DNA of 64,000 bases. It comes from UBA668 sp963720695. Its GTDB lineage: Bacteria > Actinomycetota > Acidimicrobiia > Acidimicrobiales > Ilumatobacteraceae. Every line of letters begins with the position of its first letter. The first letter of the stretch is position 1. Shown piece after piece: positions 16,327 to 24,866 of the stretch. The DNA lies in assembly GCA_963720695.1 (NCBI GenBank), contig CAVRGG010000004.1:1116001-1180000 (forward strand), read 5' to 3'. The notes below the pieces were generated by a model. It saw only the letters and a program-made list of their open reading frames with translations. It searched no databases and was not told the DNA's origin. The translations under genes and the position numbers were made by a program.

Positions 16327-16890
16327 TCAGGCGAACCCGTCCGGGACTCCGGGGTCGAGCTGCACCCTTGTCGAGTTCAGGAACATGGCCACGAGGTGGT
16401 AGTTGCCGACGGTGGCGACCAGGTCGAGCACCTGCTCGGTGGAGTAGCGACGGGACAGCGCCGTCCACGTGTCGTCGTCGAGCGTGGAGGCGGTGTGCAA
16501 CTGGTCGGCCGCCCGCAGCAGCAGACCGTCGTCGTCGCCCCATCCGGCATCGGGGCCGACCTTGATCATCTGCACCTCCGCCTCGGAGATGCCGCAGCGC
16601 ATGCCGATCACGACGTGTTGGCTGAACTCGTAGCGACTGGCGCAGTTCCATCCAGTGCGCAGGATCAACAGCTCCCGGTCGCGCTCGGGCAGGGTGTTCT
16701 TCGACAGCACGTGGGATGCGAAGACGAGCCACCGTCGCAGCATGTCGGGGTGATGGGCGAGCGTCCCGAAGATGTTCAACGGTGTGCCGTCCGGACCGTT
16801 CAGACCCTTGGCGAACATCTCCGCCAGGCGAGGATCATCGTCAGCGGTGAGGGGTGACAGTCGCGGGGTGTCGGCGGGATCGGCGGTCAT
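16327..16890 (-). CDS. Carboxymuconolactone decarboxylase family protein
   Basis: A 187-residue alpha-helical protein of the AhpD/CMD fold. The core helices contain HHPDMLRRWLVFASHVL, the characteristic RDRELLILRTGWNCASRYEFSQH block and VEMIKVGPDAGWGDDDGLLLRAADQLH. A single Cys is in the active helix (NCASRYEFSQH) where AhpD proteins have CxxC, so the classical alkylhydroperoxidase chemistry is doubtful. It may decarboxylate a lactone or bind a small ligand. It lies 42 bases upstream of glpD on the same strand, and 25 bases downstream of the kinase-like gene at 16916. Confidence 0.85.
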   Translation of the reverse strand: MTADPADTPRLSPLTADDDPRLAEMFAKGLNGPDGTPLNIFGTLAHHPDMLRRWLVFASHVLSKNTLPERDRELLILRTGWNCASRYEFSQHVVIGMRCGISEAEVQMIKVGPDAGWGDDDGLLLRAADQLHTASTLDDDTWTALSRRYSTEQVLDLVATVGNYHLVAMFLNSTRVQLDPGVPDGFA

Positions 16891-16915
16891 GGCGGAACCG
16901 TAGCGGTGTCGCCGA

Positions 16916-18016
16916 TCAGTCCAGGAACGAAGCCGACCCGAGGTCGTCGATCCCCGTGCCGTACCGGGTGAACATCATGTCCATGAGCTCGAGGCCGCGC
17001 TCGTCGAGCGAAGCCAGGTCGAGGTCGCCGGCGATGGTGACGAGGTACGGGAGCAGGCTCAGCCCGCACGCCCGGTAGTCCTCCACACACTGCTCGAACG
17101 GATAGTCGGCCACTCCTGCCGCCACCAGTTCGTCGTGGTACGAGCGCAGCAGGTGGTCCTCGTTGGCTCGCCGGAACGCAGGGTCGAAGTTCCCGACGAG
17201 GAAGTACACGACGTCGCACATCGGGTTCGCCCGGTACGGCAACTGCCAGTCCAGCAGGGTGAACTCCATCATCCCGCCGCGACGCGAGAACATCATGTTG
17301 TCCAGCCGGAAGTCACCGTGCAGGAACGTGTGGGGTCGCCGCCCCGAACCGCGATCGGTGCTGTCCTTGAACGAGGTCGCGACTCGTTGGGCGAGTGCGA
17401 CCACACTGTCACTGAGGAAGTGTGAGAACTCGGAGATGAGCCGCGGGAGGCCCTGCAGGTACGCACCCTCCACGATGTCGAAGAACGGGTCGCCCGGGCC
17501 GGGCAGCCATTCGCCCATCTCGTCCAGACGCGGGCTCTCCCACCACCCGGCGTGGAAGACGGCCAACTCGCGCAGTGCGAGCTCCGCCTCGGTCGGCGAG
17601 CACCCGGCGATCTGGTTGCCAGGCCTGCGAGGTGCCATGTCCTCCAACAGGAGCACGTACTGCTCCACGTCCAGATCGGCGAGGTTGACGTACGCCCGGG
17701 GCACGGACATCGACACAGACTCGGCGACGTCCGAGTAGAACCCGTGCTCCTTGCGGTACAACCCGAACATGGTGCCGATGTGTTTGAAGCCTGGGTTCGC
17801 CGTGGGCAGTTTGGCGATCACCGAGCACACCGACGTCGGCCCCGGCCGGTCGTAGGAGAGCTTGAGCCGGGCGACCTCTCCGAGGAACCCCACGCCCTCA
17901 CCGATCACCTCTGCGGTCACTCCGGTGATGGCAGCGCCACCTCGAACCTCGGACGTCAACACCTCGTTGAGCCAGTTCGGATCGATCTCCGAACAGCACA
18001 CGGGAATCCGTTCCAT
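16916..18016 (-). CDS. EcKinase-like / APH-fold phosphotransferase
   Basis: A 366-residue protein with the two-lobed kinase-like fold. The N-lobe has EVIGEGVGFLGEVARLKLSY (glycine-rich loop) and FKHIGTMFGLYRKEHGFYSDVA. The catalytic HGDFRLDNMMF loop is at about residues 236-246, with the metal Asp in LLDWQLPYRANPMCDVVYFLVGNF. The order of motifs and length fit the ecdysteroid-kinase-like/DUF1679 group, which in bacteria phosphorylates hydroxylated small molecules. The substrate is unknown. It sits upstream of the CMD-family gene with a 25-base gap and may form a unit with it and glpD. Confidence 0.82.
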   Translation of the reverse strand: MERIPVCCSEIDPNWLNEVLTSEVRGGAAITGVTAEVIGEGVGFLGEVARLKLSYDRPGPTSVCSVIAKLPTANPGFKHIGTMFGLYRKEHGFYSDVAESVSMSVPRAYVNLADLDVEQYVLLLEDMAPRRPGNQIAGCSPTEAELALRELAVFHAGWWESPRLDEMGEWLPGPGDPFFDIVEGAYLQGLPRLISEFSHFLSDSVVALAQRVATSFKDSTDRGSGRRPHTFLHGDFRLDNMMFSRRGGMMEFTLLDWQLPYRANPMCDVVYFLVGNFDPAFRRANEDHLLRSYHDELVAAGVADYPFEQCVEDYRACGLSLLPYLVTIAGDLDLASLDERGLELMDMMFTRYGTGIDDLGSASFLD

Positions 18017-18136
18017 CGCGTTGCCCTCCTCGGCGCCGGACCCCCACGGCCGACGATTCGGTCAGGATCCCACTCATCGGTGGAGCCGTCTGTCGGCGTG
18101 CCGACGGTGCGTCGCGGTTCGTCGGAAACGCGTCGT

Positions 18137-19151
18137 TCAGTCAGGAAACCGGCTGCGGGCGGCAACCGCCGCACCACGAGCGCCGGCCATGTCGAGGTCC
18201 GGCACCAGCGAGAACTCGGCGACCTCCAACTGCTCTTCGCGAAGGTGCGTGTTGGAGCGCACGACATCGAGGTACCAGTCGCGGAACTCGGGCGCGGTCT
18301 CGACCACGCCACCGCCGACGAAGTACCGCGTCGGGATCGGTGAAGTTCGCAGCGATGGTGAACAGCCGCCCGATCGCCATCGCCTGCTGCTCGAACACCT
18401 TGCGGGCCATCTCGTCACCGCGCTCCCCCAGGGTGCGCAATTCCTTCGCGGCCTCGTCGAGAGGTCGGGACGCGAGCTCGTGGTACGGGTAGCGGGTCAG
18501 CCAGAACGGCAGCAGGTTGCGACGGATCGCGGTGAGCGAGGCCACGCTCTCGGCGTCACCGACGAACCCGCAGTTGCACGTCGGCACCGGCTGGCCCTCG
18601 GCGAGCAGGCCGTACATCGGGATGTGCACGTGTCCCAGCTCGCCGGCCATCCCCGCGGCCCCGCGGACCACGACCCCGGACTCGACGACACCGCCGCCGA
18701 GTCCCGTTCCGATGATCGCCGACACCGACGAGCGGCGAGTGGCCACGTCGCCGTAGTACGCGTGGTGCGCGTAGAGCGCGGCGGCGTTGCCGTCGTTGCT
18801 GTAGACCACCGGAAGACCGAGCCGATCCTCCAAGGCCCCGCGCACGTCGAAGCCCCGCCACTCCGGGAGTGAGAAGTTCGTCGCCCCCTTGGATGAGATC
18901 ACGCCGTCGGCCGAGGCCGGGCCTGGCGTGTCGAGCCCCACGGCACGCACCCTGATCCGCTCGACTCCCGTCATTGCCAGCCCGGTGTCGAAGGCGGAGC
19001 ACAGTGCGTCGAGCGCCGCACGCGTTCCCTCCATCACCCGACTCGGTACCTCGACCATGCGGTCGATGAGGAACCGGCCGCGGTCCAGCACGGTGACGTT
19101 GTTCTTGGTGCCGCCGTTGTCGATGCCGACGATCACGGTGTCCTGCATCAC
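18137..19151 (-). pseudogene. ROK-family sugar kinase, frameshifted near the C-terminus
   Basis: From ATG 19151 the frame gives a typical ROK protein: DNGGTKNNVTVLDRG for the phosphate loop, the catalytic Asp in YSNDGN, GTGLGGGVV, and the ROK region GELGHVHIPMYG. After ANFTDPDA (codon at about 18328) the frame turns to an Arg-rich tail. The other frame, 18137-18418, carries the expected continuation YFVGGGVVETAPEFRDWY up to SRFPD. One extra C at 18326 or 18327 explains it; restored length is about 337 residues. In the cysteine motif CNCGFVGDAES the third Cys is Asp. It could be a real mutation or an assembly error. Confidence 0.8.
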
Positions 19152-19161
19152 ATCTCCCTCC

Positions 19162-19236
19162 GGCTTCTGGGTCGCGATCTTCCCACATCGGTTTCTGGTC
19201 CGGATCCTTCCCGGACTCCGGGAGCAGCACTGCCCA
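19162..19236. repeat. Interspersed inverted-repeat element, copy 2
   Basis: Contains GGCTTCTGGGTCGCGATCTT followed by a second, more complete TTCTGGTCCGGATCCTTCCC and then TCCGGGAGCAG. Shares blocks with copies at 1861-1940 and 29080-29160. Lies between the DMFase-like gene and the ROK gene, after the former's stop. Confidence 0.5.
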
Positions 19237-19252
19237 GTTGCCGGGCGGCCTG

Positions 19253-20806
19253 TCAGCCGAGGCGGTCGAGGATGTTGGCGGTGATGCGATCCACCTGTTC
19301 ATCGCGCCCGGCGAGGCCGTGGGCCCAGTCGGTGCAGCCGGATGTGATCACCGTGCCGCCCCCAGCCGAGGTGTACGAGCCGAGGACGGCATGGCCGTGC
19401 GAGATCCGCTCGACCGCGGCCACATCGCGGGTGCCGAACAGTCGACCGGCGATGAACTCGTCCTCGGCCGGTTCGTGCGGCTTGGGCGGACGGGCGGACG
19501 TGGTGCGCGTGAAGTGCGCTGCGGGCGCCGTGCCCAAGATCTCGAACGACTCGGGCGTGCCGTCCTCGCCCGTGGGATACGGCAGCCCGTCGCGCGAGGT
19601 GAACGCGCAGCCGTCGCACTCGTAGCCGACGATCGTCGCCGACGCCCCGAGCACATCGCCGTAGGTGATGCCGGTGCCCTCGAAGATCCAGTGCTCGGGA
19701 CGGTGCACCGTGTAGCCCCCAGCACCGTTGGTGACACGCTTCCCGATCCGGTGATACCCGCCCCGGCTGAAGCTGACCCCGGTCATGTGGTTCTCGGGAC
19801 GACCGATGAGATGGTCGCTCCAGATGCTCGTCAGCTCGCTGACCCGGTCGGTGTCGAACACGGGATCCTGCTTGAACTGGCCCTTGTAACCGACCATCGT
19901 GGCCGCCGGCCCCTGCGCGGTGTGCCGCTCCATGCGCACCTGCCAGAACGAGGTGTTCCCCGAGAAGAACGCGACGTTGCCACCGCGGGCGATGAACGCT
20001 TCGACCGTGTCGCGCATCGGACCCGACCAGTACTCGTCGTGCCCGACCGACAGCAGCAGACGCCGCCCGTCCAGCAGCTCGGGATGATCCTCCAGATCGG
20101 CGTTGGTGCAGACGTCGATGCCGTACCCGCGGCGCTCGGCCCACTCCAGGAACGGCATCTCCCAGTCGGGCCACCCGGCCGAGCCCGCATAGGGCGACAG
20201 CTTGTGCTGACGCACGTAGCCGACGTGGGTGTTCATGTCGGGATCCGGCGGGTGCGTGGTGGTGACGCGTCGACCGGCGCCCGGCGGCTTGAAGAGGTAC
20301 CCGCGCGACATCGGTCGTTGCAACGACACGGCAGTGCCGCCGGTGTACAGGTTGTTCCCGCCGAAGTCGTTGTACGCGTGCCAGGTGTTCGTGGCGAGCG
20401 CGAGCAGGATCGTGTGCTCGGTGTTCGCCGCCGGGCGAAGCACGAAGAACGCATGATCCCGACGCGTCTTGCCGTCCACGTCGATGCTGAGGACGACTTC
20501 GTAGTAGCCCGAGCGCCACGCCGGGTCGACCGTGAGGGCCGCGGCGGCGGGCCAGTCGCACCCGTGCTCGTCGGCGCCGGCCGGTGTCGGATGATGGTCG
20601 GCGGGGACCGTGGCCGACCAGACGACGTCGCGGGCGCCGCCGACGCGTGCCACTTCCACCGTCACCTCTCGCCCACCGGCCGAGGACAGGTGCAGCGCCA
20701 CCGACTCCCCCGCTGCGACGGACTGTGGCCAGCAATACCCCGTGACGGTGTCGTACCCCATCGGGTCAGCGTGCCACACGACCTGCGACGGCGTCGTGGT
20801 GGTCAT
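19253..20806 (-). CDS. N,N-dimethylformamidase beta-subunit-like protein
   Basis: A 517-residue protein resembling the C-terminal (DMFA2_C) domain of the large subunit of N,N-dimethylformamidase. An N-terminal beta-sandwich (about residues 15-130) is followed by a large alpha/beta domain with GGNNLYTGGTAVSLQRPM, the conserved LLSVGHDEYWSGPMRDTVEAFIARGGNVAFFSGNTSFWQ block and the WIFEGTGITYGDVLG segment. The family is wider than the amidase itself, so dimethylformamide as substrate is not assured, and no small subunit gene is adjacent. No signal peptide is seen, so it is probably cytoplasmic. It starts at ATG 20806, opposite the divergent 128-aa gene. Confidence 0.75.
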   Translation of the reverse strand: MTTTTPSQVVWHADPMGYDTVTGYCWPQSVAAGESVALHLSSAGGREVTVEVARVGGARDVVWSATVPADHHPTPAGADEHGCDWPAAAALTVDPAWRSGYYEVVLSIDVDGKTRRDHAFFVLRPAANTEHTILLALATNTWHAYNDFGGNNLYTGGTAVSLQRPMSRGYLFKPPGAGRRVTTTHPPDPDMNTHVGYVRQHKLSPYAGSAGWPDWEMPFLEWAERRGYGIDVCTNADLEDHPELLDGRRLLLSVGHDEYWSGPMRDTVEAFIARGGNVAFFSGNTSFWQVRMERHTAQGPAATMVGYKGQFKQDPVFDTDRVSELTSIWSDHLIGRPENHMTGVSFSRGGYHRIGKRVTNGAGGYTVHRPEHWIFEGTGITYGDVLGASATIVGYECDGCAFTSRDGLPYPTGEDGTPESFEILGTAPAAHFTRTTSARPPKPHEPAEDEFIAGRLFGTRDVAAVERISHGHAVLGSYTSAGGGTVITSGCTDWAHGLAGRDEQVDRITANILDRLG

Positions 20807-20888
20807 ACGTCACCTCCCAAGTGCTTGCAAAAGTTAGCAGTGTGGCGCAGCATGGGATCGGGCCTCAGATGGCCCGAAGGAGGACACG

Positions 20889-21275
20889 ATGATGTCCAGC
20901 ATGGTCACACTCCAGAAGTTCGAGGACCAGTACCTCGACGCCGTGAAGCGGGTCGAGGAGCCGGTGGTGAAGTACACCGGCCAGATGGCTGACGCCGTCG
21001 CCCGGTACGTCCCCGAGCGCCCCCCGTTCATGGCATCGGTGCCACCGATCCACGAACTGGTCGACAACGGCCTGAAGTTCCGCAAGCGGGTGGTCGACGA
21101 GCAGGCGATGTTCGTCCGTCACCTGATGAAGGCGCTGCATCCCGTCATCGAGAAGGTCGATGCGATGCCCGTGGCCCCCGCCGCGAGTGCCGCGGCCAAG
21201 GCCACCACACCGAAGGCCACCACACCGAAGGCCACTGCGCCGAAGGCCGCCCGTCGGCCGCGCACGGCGGCCTAG
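20889..21275 (+). CDS. Phasin/HbhA-like small protein with Lys-Ala-Thr-Pro tail
   Basis: A 128-residue protein with an amphipathic N-terminal half (LQKFEDQYLDAVKRVEEPVVKYTGQMADAVARYV) and a second helix, RKRVVDEQAMFVRHLMKALHPVIEKV. A low-complexity C-terminus carries the repeat KATTPKATTPKATAPKAA before ARRPRTAA. The layout recalls mycobacterial HbhA and phasin-like proteins, with a helical body and a Lys-rich tail that could bind DNA, heparin-like glycans or lipid inclusions. A strong AAGGAGG site precedes ATG 20889. It has its own transcript divergent from the DMFase-like gene and is followed by terminator hairpins. The function is not established. Confidence 0.65.
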   Translation: MMSSMVTLQKFEDQYLDAVKRVEEPVVKYTGQMADAVARYVPERPPFMASVPPIHELVDNGLKFRKRVVDEQAMFVRHLMKALHPVIEKVDAMPVAPAASAAAKATTPKATTPKATAPKAARRPRTAA

Positions 21276-21283
21276 CGGACGCC

Positions 21284-21302
21284 GAACCCGGCAACCGGGT
21301 TC
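21284..21302 (+). terminator. First hairpin after the 128-aa gene
   Basis: An 8-bp perfect stem, GAACCCGG paired with CCGGGTTC, around a CAA loop, eight bases past the stop codon. Followed closely by a larger hairpin at 21311-21346. Confidence 0.55.
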
Positions 21303-21310
21303 CGCGTGAT

Positions 21311-21346
21311 CGACGGCGATGCCCATCCACCTCGGCATCGCCGTCG
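21311..21346. terminator. Second hairpin, bidirectional terminator before oleD end
   Basis: A 13-bp perfect stem (CGACGGCGATGCC at 21311-21323 and its complement at 21334-21346) with a 10-base loop. It lies between the plus-strand 128-aa gene and the end of the minus-strand oleD, so it probably ends both transcripts. Confidence 0.65.
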
Positions 21347-21363
21347 GTCGCGACGCGGGCTGG

Positions 21364-22362
21364 TCACGAACGTGACGGCTGGTTTCGGAACCATGCTCGG
21401 AGACGGTCGAAGCCCTCGTCGAGGGTGATGTGCGGCGCCCAGCCGAGGTCGTCGCGCGCGGGTCGCGGATCGAACCAGTGCGCCGTGCCGAGTTGTTCGG
21501 CGACGAACCGGGTGATCGGCGGCTCGCCGTCACGCAGTCGGGGCCACACTCGCTCGACCAGCGATCCGACACCCAGCGCCAGAGCGACGGGAACGTGGCG
21601 CGGTTCGAACGGCACCCCGGCCGCCGCGCAGATCCCCTCGACCAGTTCGCGAACGGTGCGCGGTTCGCCGTTGGCGATCACATAGGCACGTCCCGCGCAC
21701 GCGGCCCCGACCTCGACCGCATCGATCGCCGCGACATGTGCGCTCACCGCATTGTCGATGTAGGTCGTGTCGACGAGTGCGCTCCCCGTGCCGACCATGG
21801 CCAAGCGACCGGCGGCGGCTCGCTCCACGATGCGACCGACGAGTTGCGTGTCGCCGGGTCCCCACACGAGATGCGGGCGGAGCACCACGACCGCGAGCTC
21901 GTCGTCGTTCGCGTCGAGCGCAAGGCCTTCGGCGATCGCCTTCGACTCCGCGTAGAACGCGCCCTTGCGCCCGGTGACCGCCGAGTCGGCGCCCGCACCG
22001 ACGATCGATCGACCGGCGTGGGCGACGGACGGCGTGGACACATGGACCACGCGACGAACACCTCGGGCGCGTGCCGACTGCAACACGTGTTGGGTGCCAC
22101 CGACATTGACGCCGACGAAGTCGTCCCACGACCCGACCACCCCGACGCGGGCGGCACCGTGCACGACCACGTCGCACCCCGACGCGGCCTCGTCGACGGC
22201 CGCGGGATCTCGCACGTCGCCCAGCACCTGGTGGGCGCGCTCACTGCCGGGGAAGCTCGCCGGTCGGCGCTGCAGACACACGACCTCGTCCCCGCGAGCG
22301 ACGAGCGCTGCAGCGACACCACCGAGCAGCAGGCTCCCGGCACCGGTGACGAGCACCTTCAT
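21364..22362 (-). CDS. oleD: OleD: NADPH-dependent 2-alkyl-3-oxoalkanoate reductase
   Basis: A 332-residue extended SDR of the 3-beta-HSD/NAD-epimerase type. The start MKVLVTGAGSLLLGG gives the nucleotide-binding motif GAGSLLLGG at about residues 7-15 (the last Gly-x-Gly slightly changed). The catalytic Ser is in VVHVSTPSV, and Tyr/Lys are in AFYAESKAIAEGLAL. It should reduce the 2-alkyl-3-ketoacid made by OleA to the 2-alkyl-3-hydroxyacid with NADPH. Its ATG overlaps the stop of oleBC by four bases (ATGA), so the three ole genes are coupled. It is the last gene of the operon. Confidence 0.85.
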   Translation of the reverse strand: MKVLVTGAGSLLLGGVAAALVARGDEVVCLQRRPASFPGSERAHQVLGDVRDPAAVDEAASGCDVVVHGAARVGVVGSWDDFVGVNVGGTQHVLQSARARGVRRVVHVSTPSVAHAGRSIVGAGADSAVTGRKGAFYAESKAIAEGLALDANDDELAVVVLRPHLVWGPGDTQLVGRIVERAAAGRLAMVGTGSALVDTTYIDNAVSAHVAAIDAVEVGAACAGRAYVIANGEPRTVRELVEGICAAAGVPFEPRHVPVALALGVGSLVERVWPRLRDGEPPITRFVAEQLGTAHWFDPRPARDDLGWAPHITLDEGFDRLRAWFRNQPSRS

Positions 22363-24866
22363 CGACGCCTGCCCGAGAGCCGCCGCTCCATGTCGCGACC
22401 GAGGGCGGTTCGGTCGATCTTCGCGTTGTGTCGGATGTCGACCGGCAACGCATCGGTGGTCCACACGGCGGCGATGGGCTGCGGCGACGCCGCGGCGCGC
22501 ACGGCGGCGGCGAGGTCGGCAGGGGCGGGACCCTCCGAGAGGTCGTCGGTCTCCACCACCACGACCACCTGCTGCACGCCGCGCGGCCCGACCGCGACCG
22601 CGGCCGCGCGTTGCACGCCGAGGACGGACTCGGCCGCGATCTCGATGGGGACCGGCGAGACCGACCCTGTCGACGTGTGGATCATGTGGACCACGCGCCC
22701 CTCGATCCACAGGTTGCCGTCGCCGTCGAGATGGCCCACGTCGCCGGTGCGATGCCACACGGAGGTGCCCTCCGAGCCGGGCAGCGCAGGTCGGGCTGCG
22801 TGCTCGGTGTGCCACAGGCGGTCGTAGCCCGACGACATCCAGGGTGCCCGAACCACGATCTCACCGGTCGCTCCGTCGGCGAGCGATTCGAGGCCGTCGC
22901 TCGGATCGGCGGGGACGACGACGACCTCGCAGCCCGGTACAGGTCGTCCCACGCAGACGCCTCGACCACCACCCACCTCGAGCCGCTGCGTGAGCGAGAT
23001 GTCGGCGACGGGCAGGATCTCGGTCATCCCGTACGGGGTGTGCAGCGACGCGTTCGGGCACAGCACCTGCAGTTGACGCAAGGTCTCGATGGGAACGGGA
23101 GCACCCGCGGACATCACCAGTCGGACCTTGGCCAGCGCCGGAAGCGGGCCGGTGACGGTCCGCAACACGTTGGCCAGCGCGGCCGGCGATGCGAAGACCA
23201 TCGTCGCGTCGATCCGTCGACACGCATCGTCGAGGGCGGTGGCCGTGAGCGTTCCGGGCGAGGTCACCTCGTTGTCCGCGAGGCCTGTCCCGATTCCCAG
23301 CGCCGGGCCGAAGACGGAGAACGGGGCGAACGCGGCGACGAAGCGGTCATCGGACGTGATCCCGTACAGCGACTCGAGCGCGTCGCGCTGCGCGCACAGT
23401 TGGCGGTGCGTGTAGCGCACGCCCTTCGCCGGGCCGGTGGCACCCGAGGTGAACACGACGGCGGCCGGGTCGTCGGGTCGTGGCGGGGCGACGGCCAGTG
23501 CGTCGAGAGAGGCCGGAGCGCTGTCGGACTCCAGCATGGACAGCGTGATCAGGTTCGCGCGCGGCGCCCACCGCATCGACCGGGCGGCAATCGTCGCCTG
23601 CCGGGGTCCGACCACATGTTGAACGCGCGCCGAACGGACCGCTGCACCGAGACCACGAAGTCCGAGCCCGCGGTCCGCGACCACCGTGACGGCGCCGATG
23701 CGCCAGCAGGCGTAGACCACGGCGATCAGGTCGATTCCGGGCGGCACGAGCACCGCGATCCGATGGCCGGGCTCGACCCCTCGGGCGTGCAGGGAGTGGG
23801 CGAACATCGCGACCCGACGGGCGAACGAGGCGCTGCCGATGGTGCGGTCGGCAGCGGCGTCGCTCACCGCGATCGGATCATCCGATCCGACGGTGCCGAT
23901 CCGCGACCACACCGGCGACGGGTCGCCGGCCGCAGCAGCGGGCGGTGTCGGAGGCTGCGCCACGTCCCCATCCGCGATGGCTGCCTCCACGAAGGGGGCG
24001 ATGGACGTCTCGAGCACCGTGAGGTGTCCAGTGTCGGCGATGCGATGGAGTGCGACGTCGCGGAAGCGACCGCGAAGGTCCTCGGCGAAGTCGTCGTCGA
24101 ACACGGGATCGCGCGCGCCCCACACCAGACGAACAGGGACCTCGAGGCCGGGAAGTCCGGCGGCGACGGCGGCGAGGTCGCCCGACGACGGGTGCCGATC
24201 ATCGAACGGGACGTCGGCCACGAAGTCGGCGATCCCCTCGCGCCGGGCGCGTGTGCGGTACGGCGCGGCCAGCGCGGCGCGCTGGGTTCGACCCAGGCGA
24301 TGGCCGGGCAGGTGCGGCGTGCCGCGGAGGAACAACGGGGTGGTGCGGGTGGCGAATCGATGGACGCCATGTGCGGCGGCCAGCCGGATCAGCCACGGTG
24401 CATGGCGACCGGCGGGCACGGCGATGCCGGTGTTCGACAGCACCAGGCCGGCCACCCGTTCGGGGTGGGCGACGGCGAAGCCCATCGCGACGGCCCCACC
24501 CCAGTCCTGAGCGACCAGCCACACCGGACCGCGCACGTCGAGTGCGTCGAGCAGGTCCTCCACATCGAGGACTCGGTCTCGGTACACGCGAGCAGCACCG
24601 CGCTCGGACCAGCCCATGTTCAGTTGGTCAGGGGCGATGATCCGGTGGACGGCATCGAGTTCGTGGAACAGCCGCGACCAGAGGAACGACCAGGTCGGAT
24701 TGCCGTGCAGGCAGACGACGGTCGCGCCGCCGTCGGCTCCCGGTCGGTCGAGCAGGTGCCAACGGTGCGTGACACCGTCGTGACCGGGCACGTCGAGGTG
24801 GCGAGACCATGCCGGGTCGAGCCCGAACGCCCCGAGGTCGGCGACGGACGGGCCGTCGCTGGTCAC
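22359..24866 (-). CDS. oleBC: OleBC: fused beta-lactone decarboxylase and beta-lactone synthetase
   Basis: An 835-residue fusion starting at GTG 24866, whose codon overlaps the oleA stop. Residues 1 to about 300 are an alpha/beta-hydrolase of haloalkane-dehalogenase type: HGNP at 54-57 (oxyanion hole), the nucleophile Asp in VAQDWGG, and His in ADTGHLTV. Residues from about 330 are an adenylate-forming domain: VVFTSGATGPAKG (about 468-480), TPYGMTEILP, WHRTGDVGHLDGD. OleC turns a 2-alkyl-3-hydroxyacid into a cis-beta-lactone with ATP; OleB removes CO2 to give a cis-olefin. OleB-OleC fusions are known in actinobacteria such as Micrococcus luteus. The longer frame to 25139 overlaps oleA and is rejected. 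Confidence 0.88.
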   Translation of the reverse strand: MTSDGPSVADLGAFGLDPAWSRHLDVPGHDGVTHRWHLLDRPGADGGATVVCLHGNPTWSFLWSRLFHELDAVHRIIAPDQLNMGWSERGAARVYRDRVLDVEDLLDALDVRGPVWLVAQDWGGAVAMGFAVAHPERVAGLVLSNTGIAVPAGRHAPWLIRLAAAHGVHRFATRTTPLFLRGTPHLPGHRLGRTQRAALAAPYRTRARREGIADFVADVPFDDRHPSSGDLAAVAAGLPGLEVPVRLVWGARDPVFDDDFAEDLRGRFRDVALHRIADTGHLTVLETSIAPFVEAAIADGDVAQPPTPPAAAAGDPSPVWSRIGTVGSDDPIAVSDAAADRTIGSASFARRVAMFAHSLHARGVEPGHRIAVLVPPGIDLIAVVYACWRIGAVTVVADRGLGLRGLGAAVRSARVQHVVGPRQATIAARSMRWAPRANLITLSMLESDSAPASLDALAVAPPRPDDPAAVVFTSGATGPAKGVRYTHRQLCAQRDALESLYGITSDDRFVAAFAPFSVFGPALGIGTGLADNEVTSPGTLTATALDDACRRIDATMVFASPAALANVLRTVTGPLPALAKVRLVMSAGAPVPIETLRQLQVLCPNASLHTPYGMTEILPVADISLTQRLEVGGGRGVCVGRPVPGCEVVVVPADPSDGLESLADGATGEIVVRAPWMSSGYDRLWHTEHAARPALPGSEGTSVWHRTGDVGHLDGDGNLWIEGRVVHMIHTSTGSVSPVPIEIAAESVLGVQRAAAVAVGPRGVQQVVVVVETDDLSEGPAPADLAAAVRAAASPQPIAAVWTTDALPVDIRHNAKIDRTALGRDMERRLSGRRR

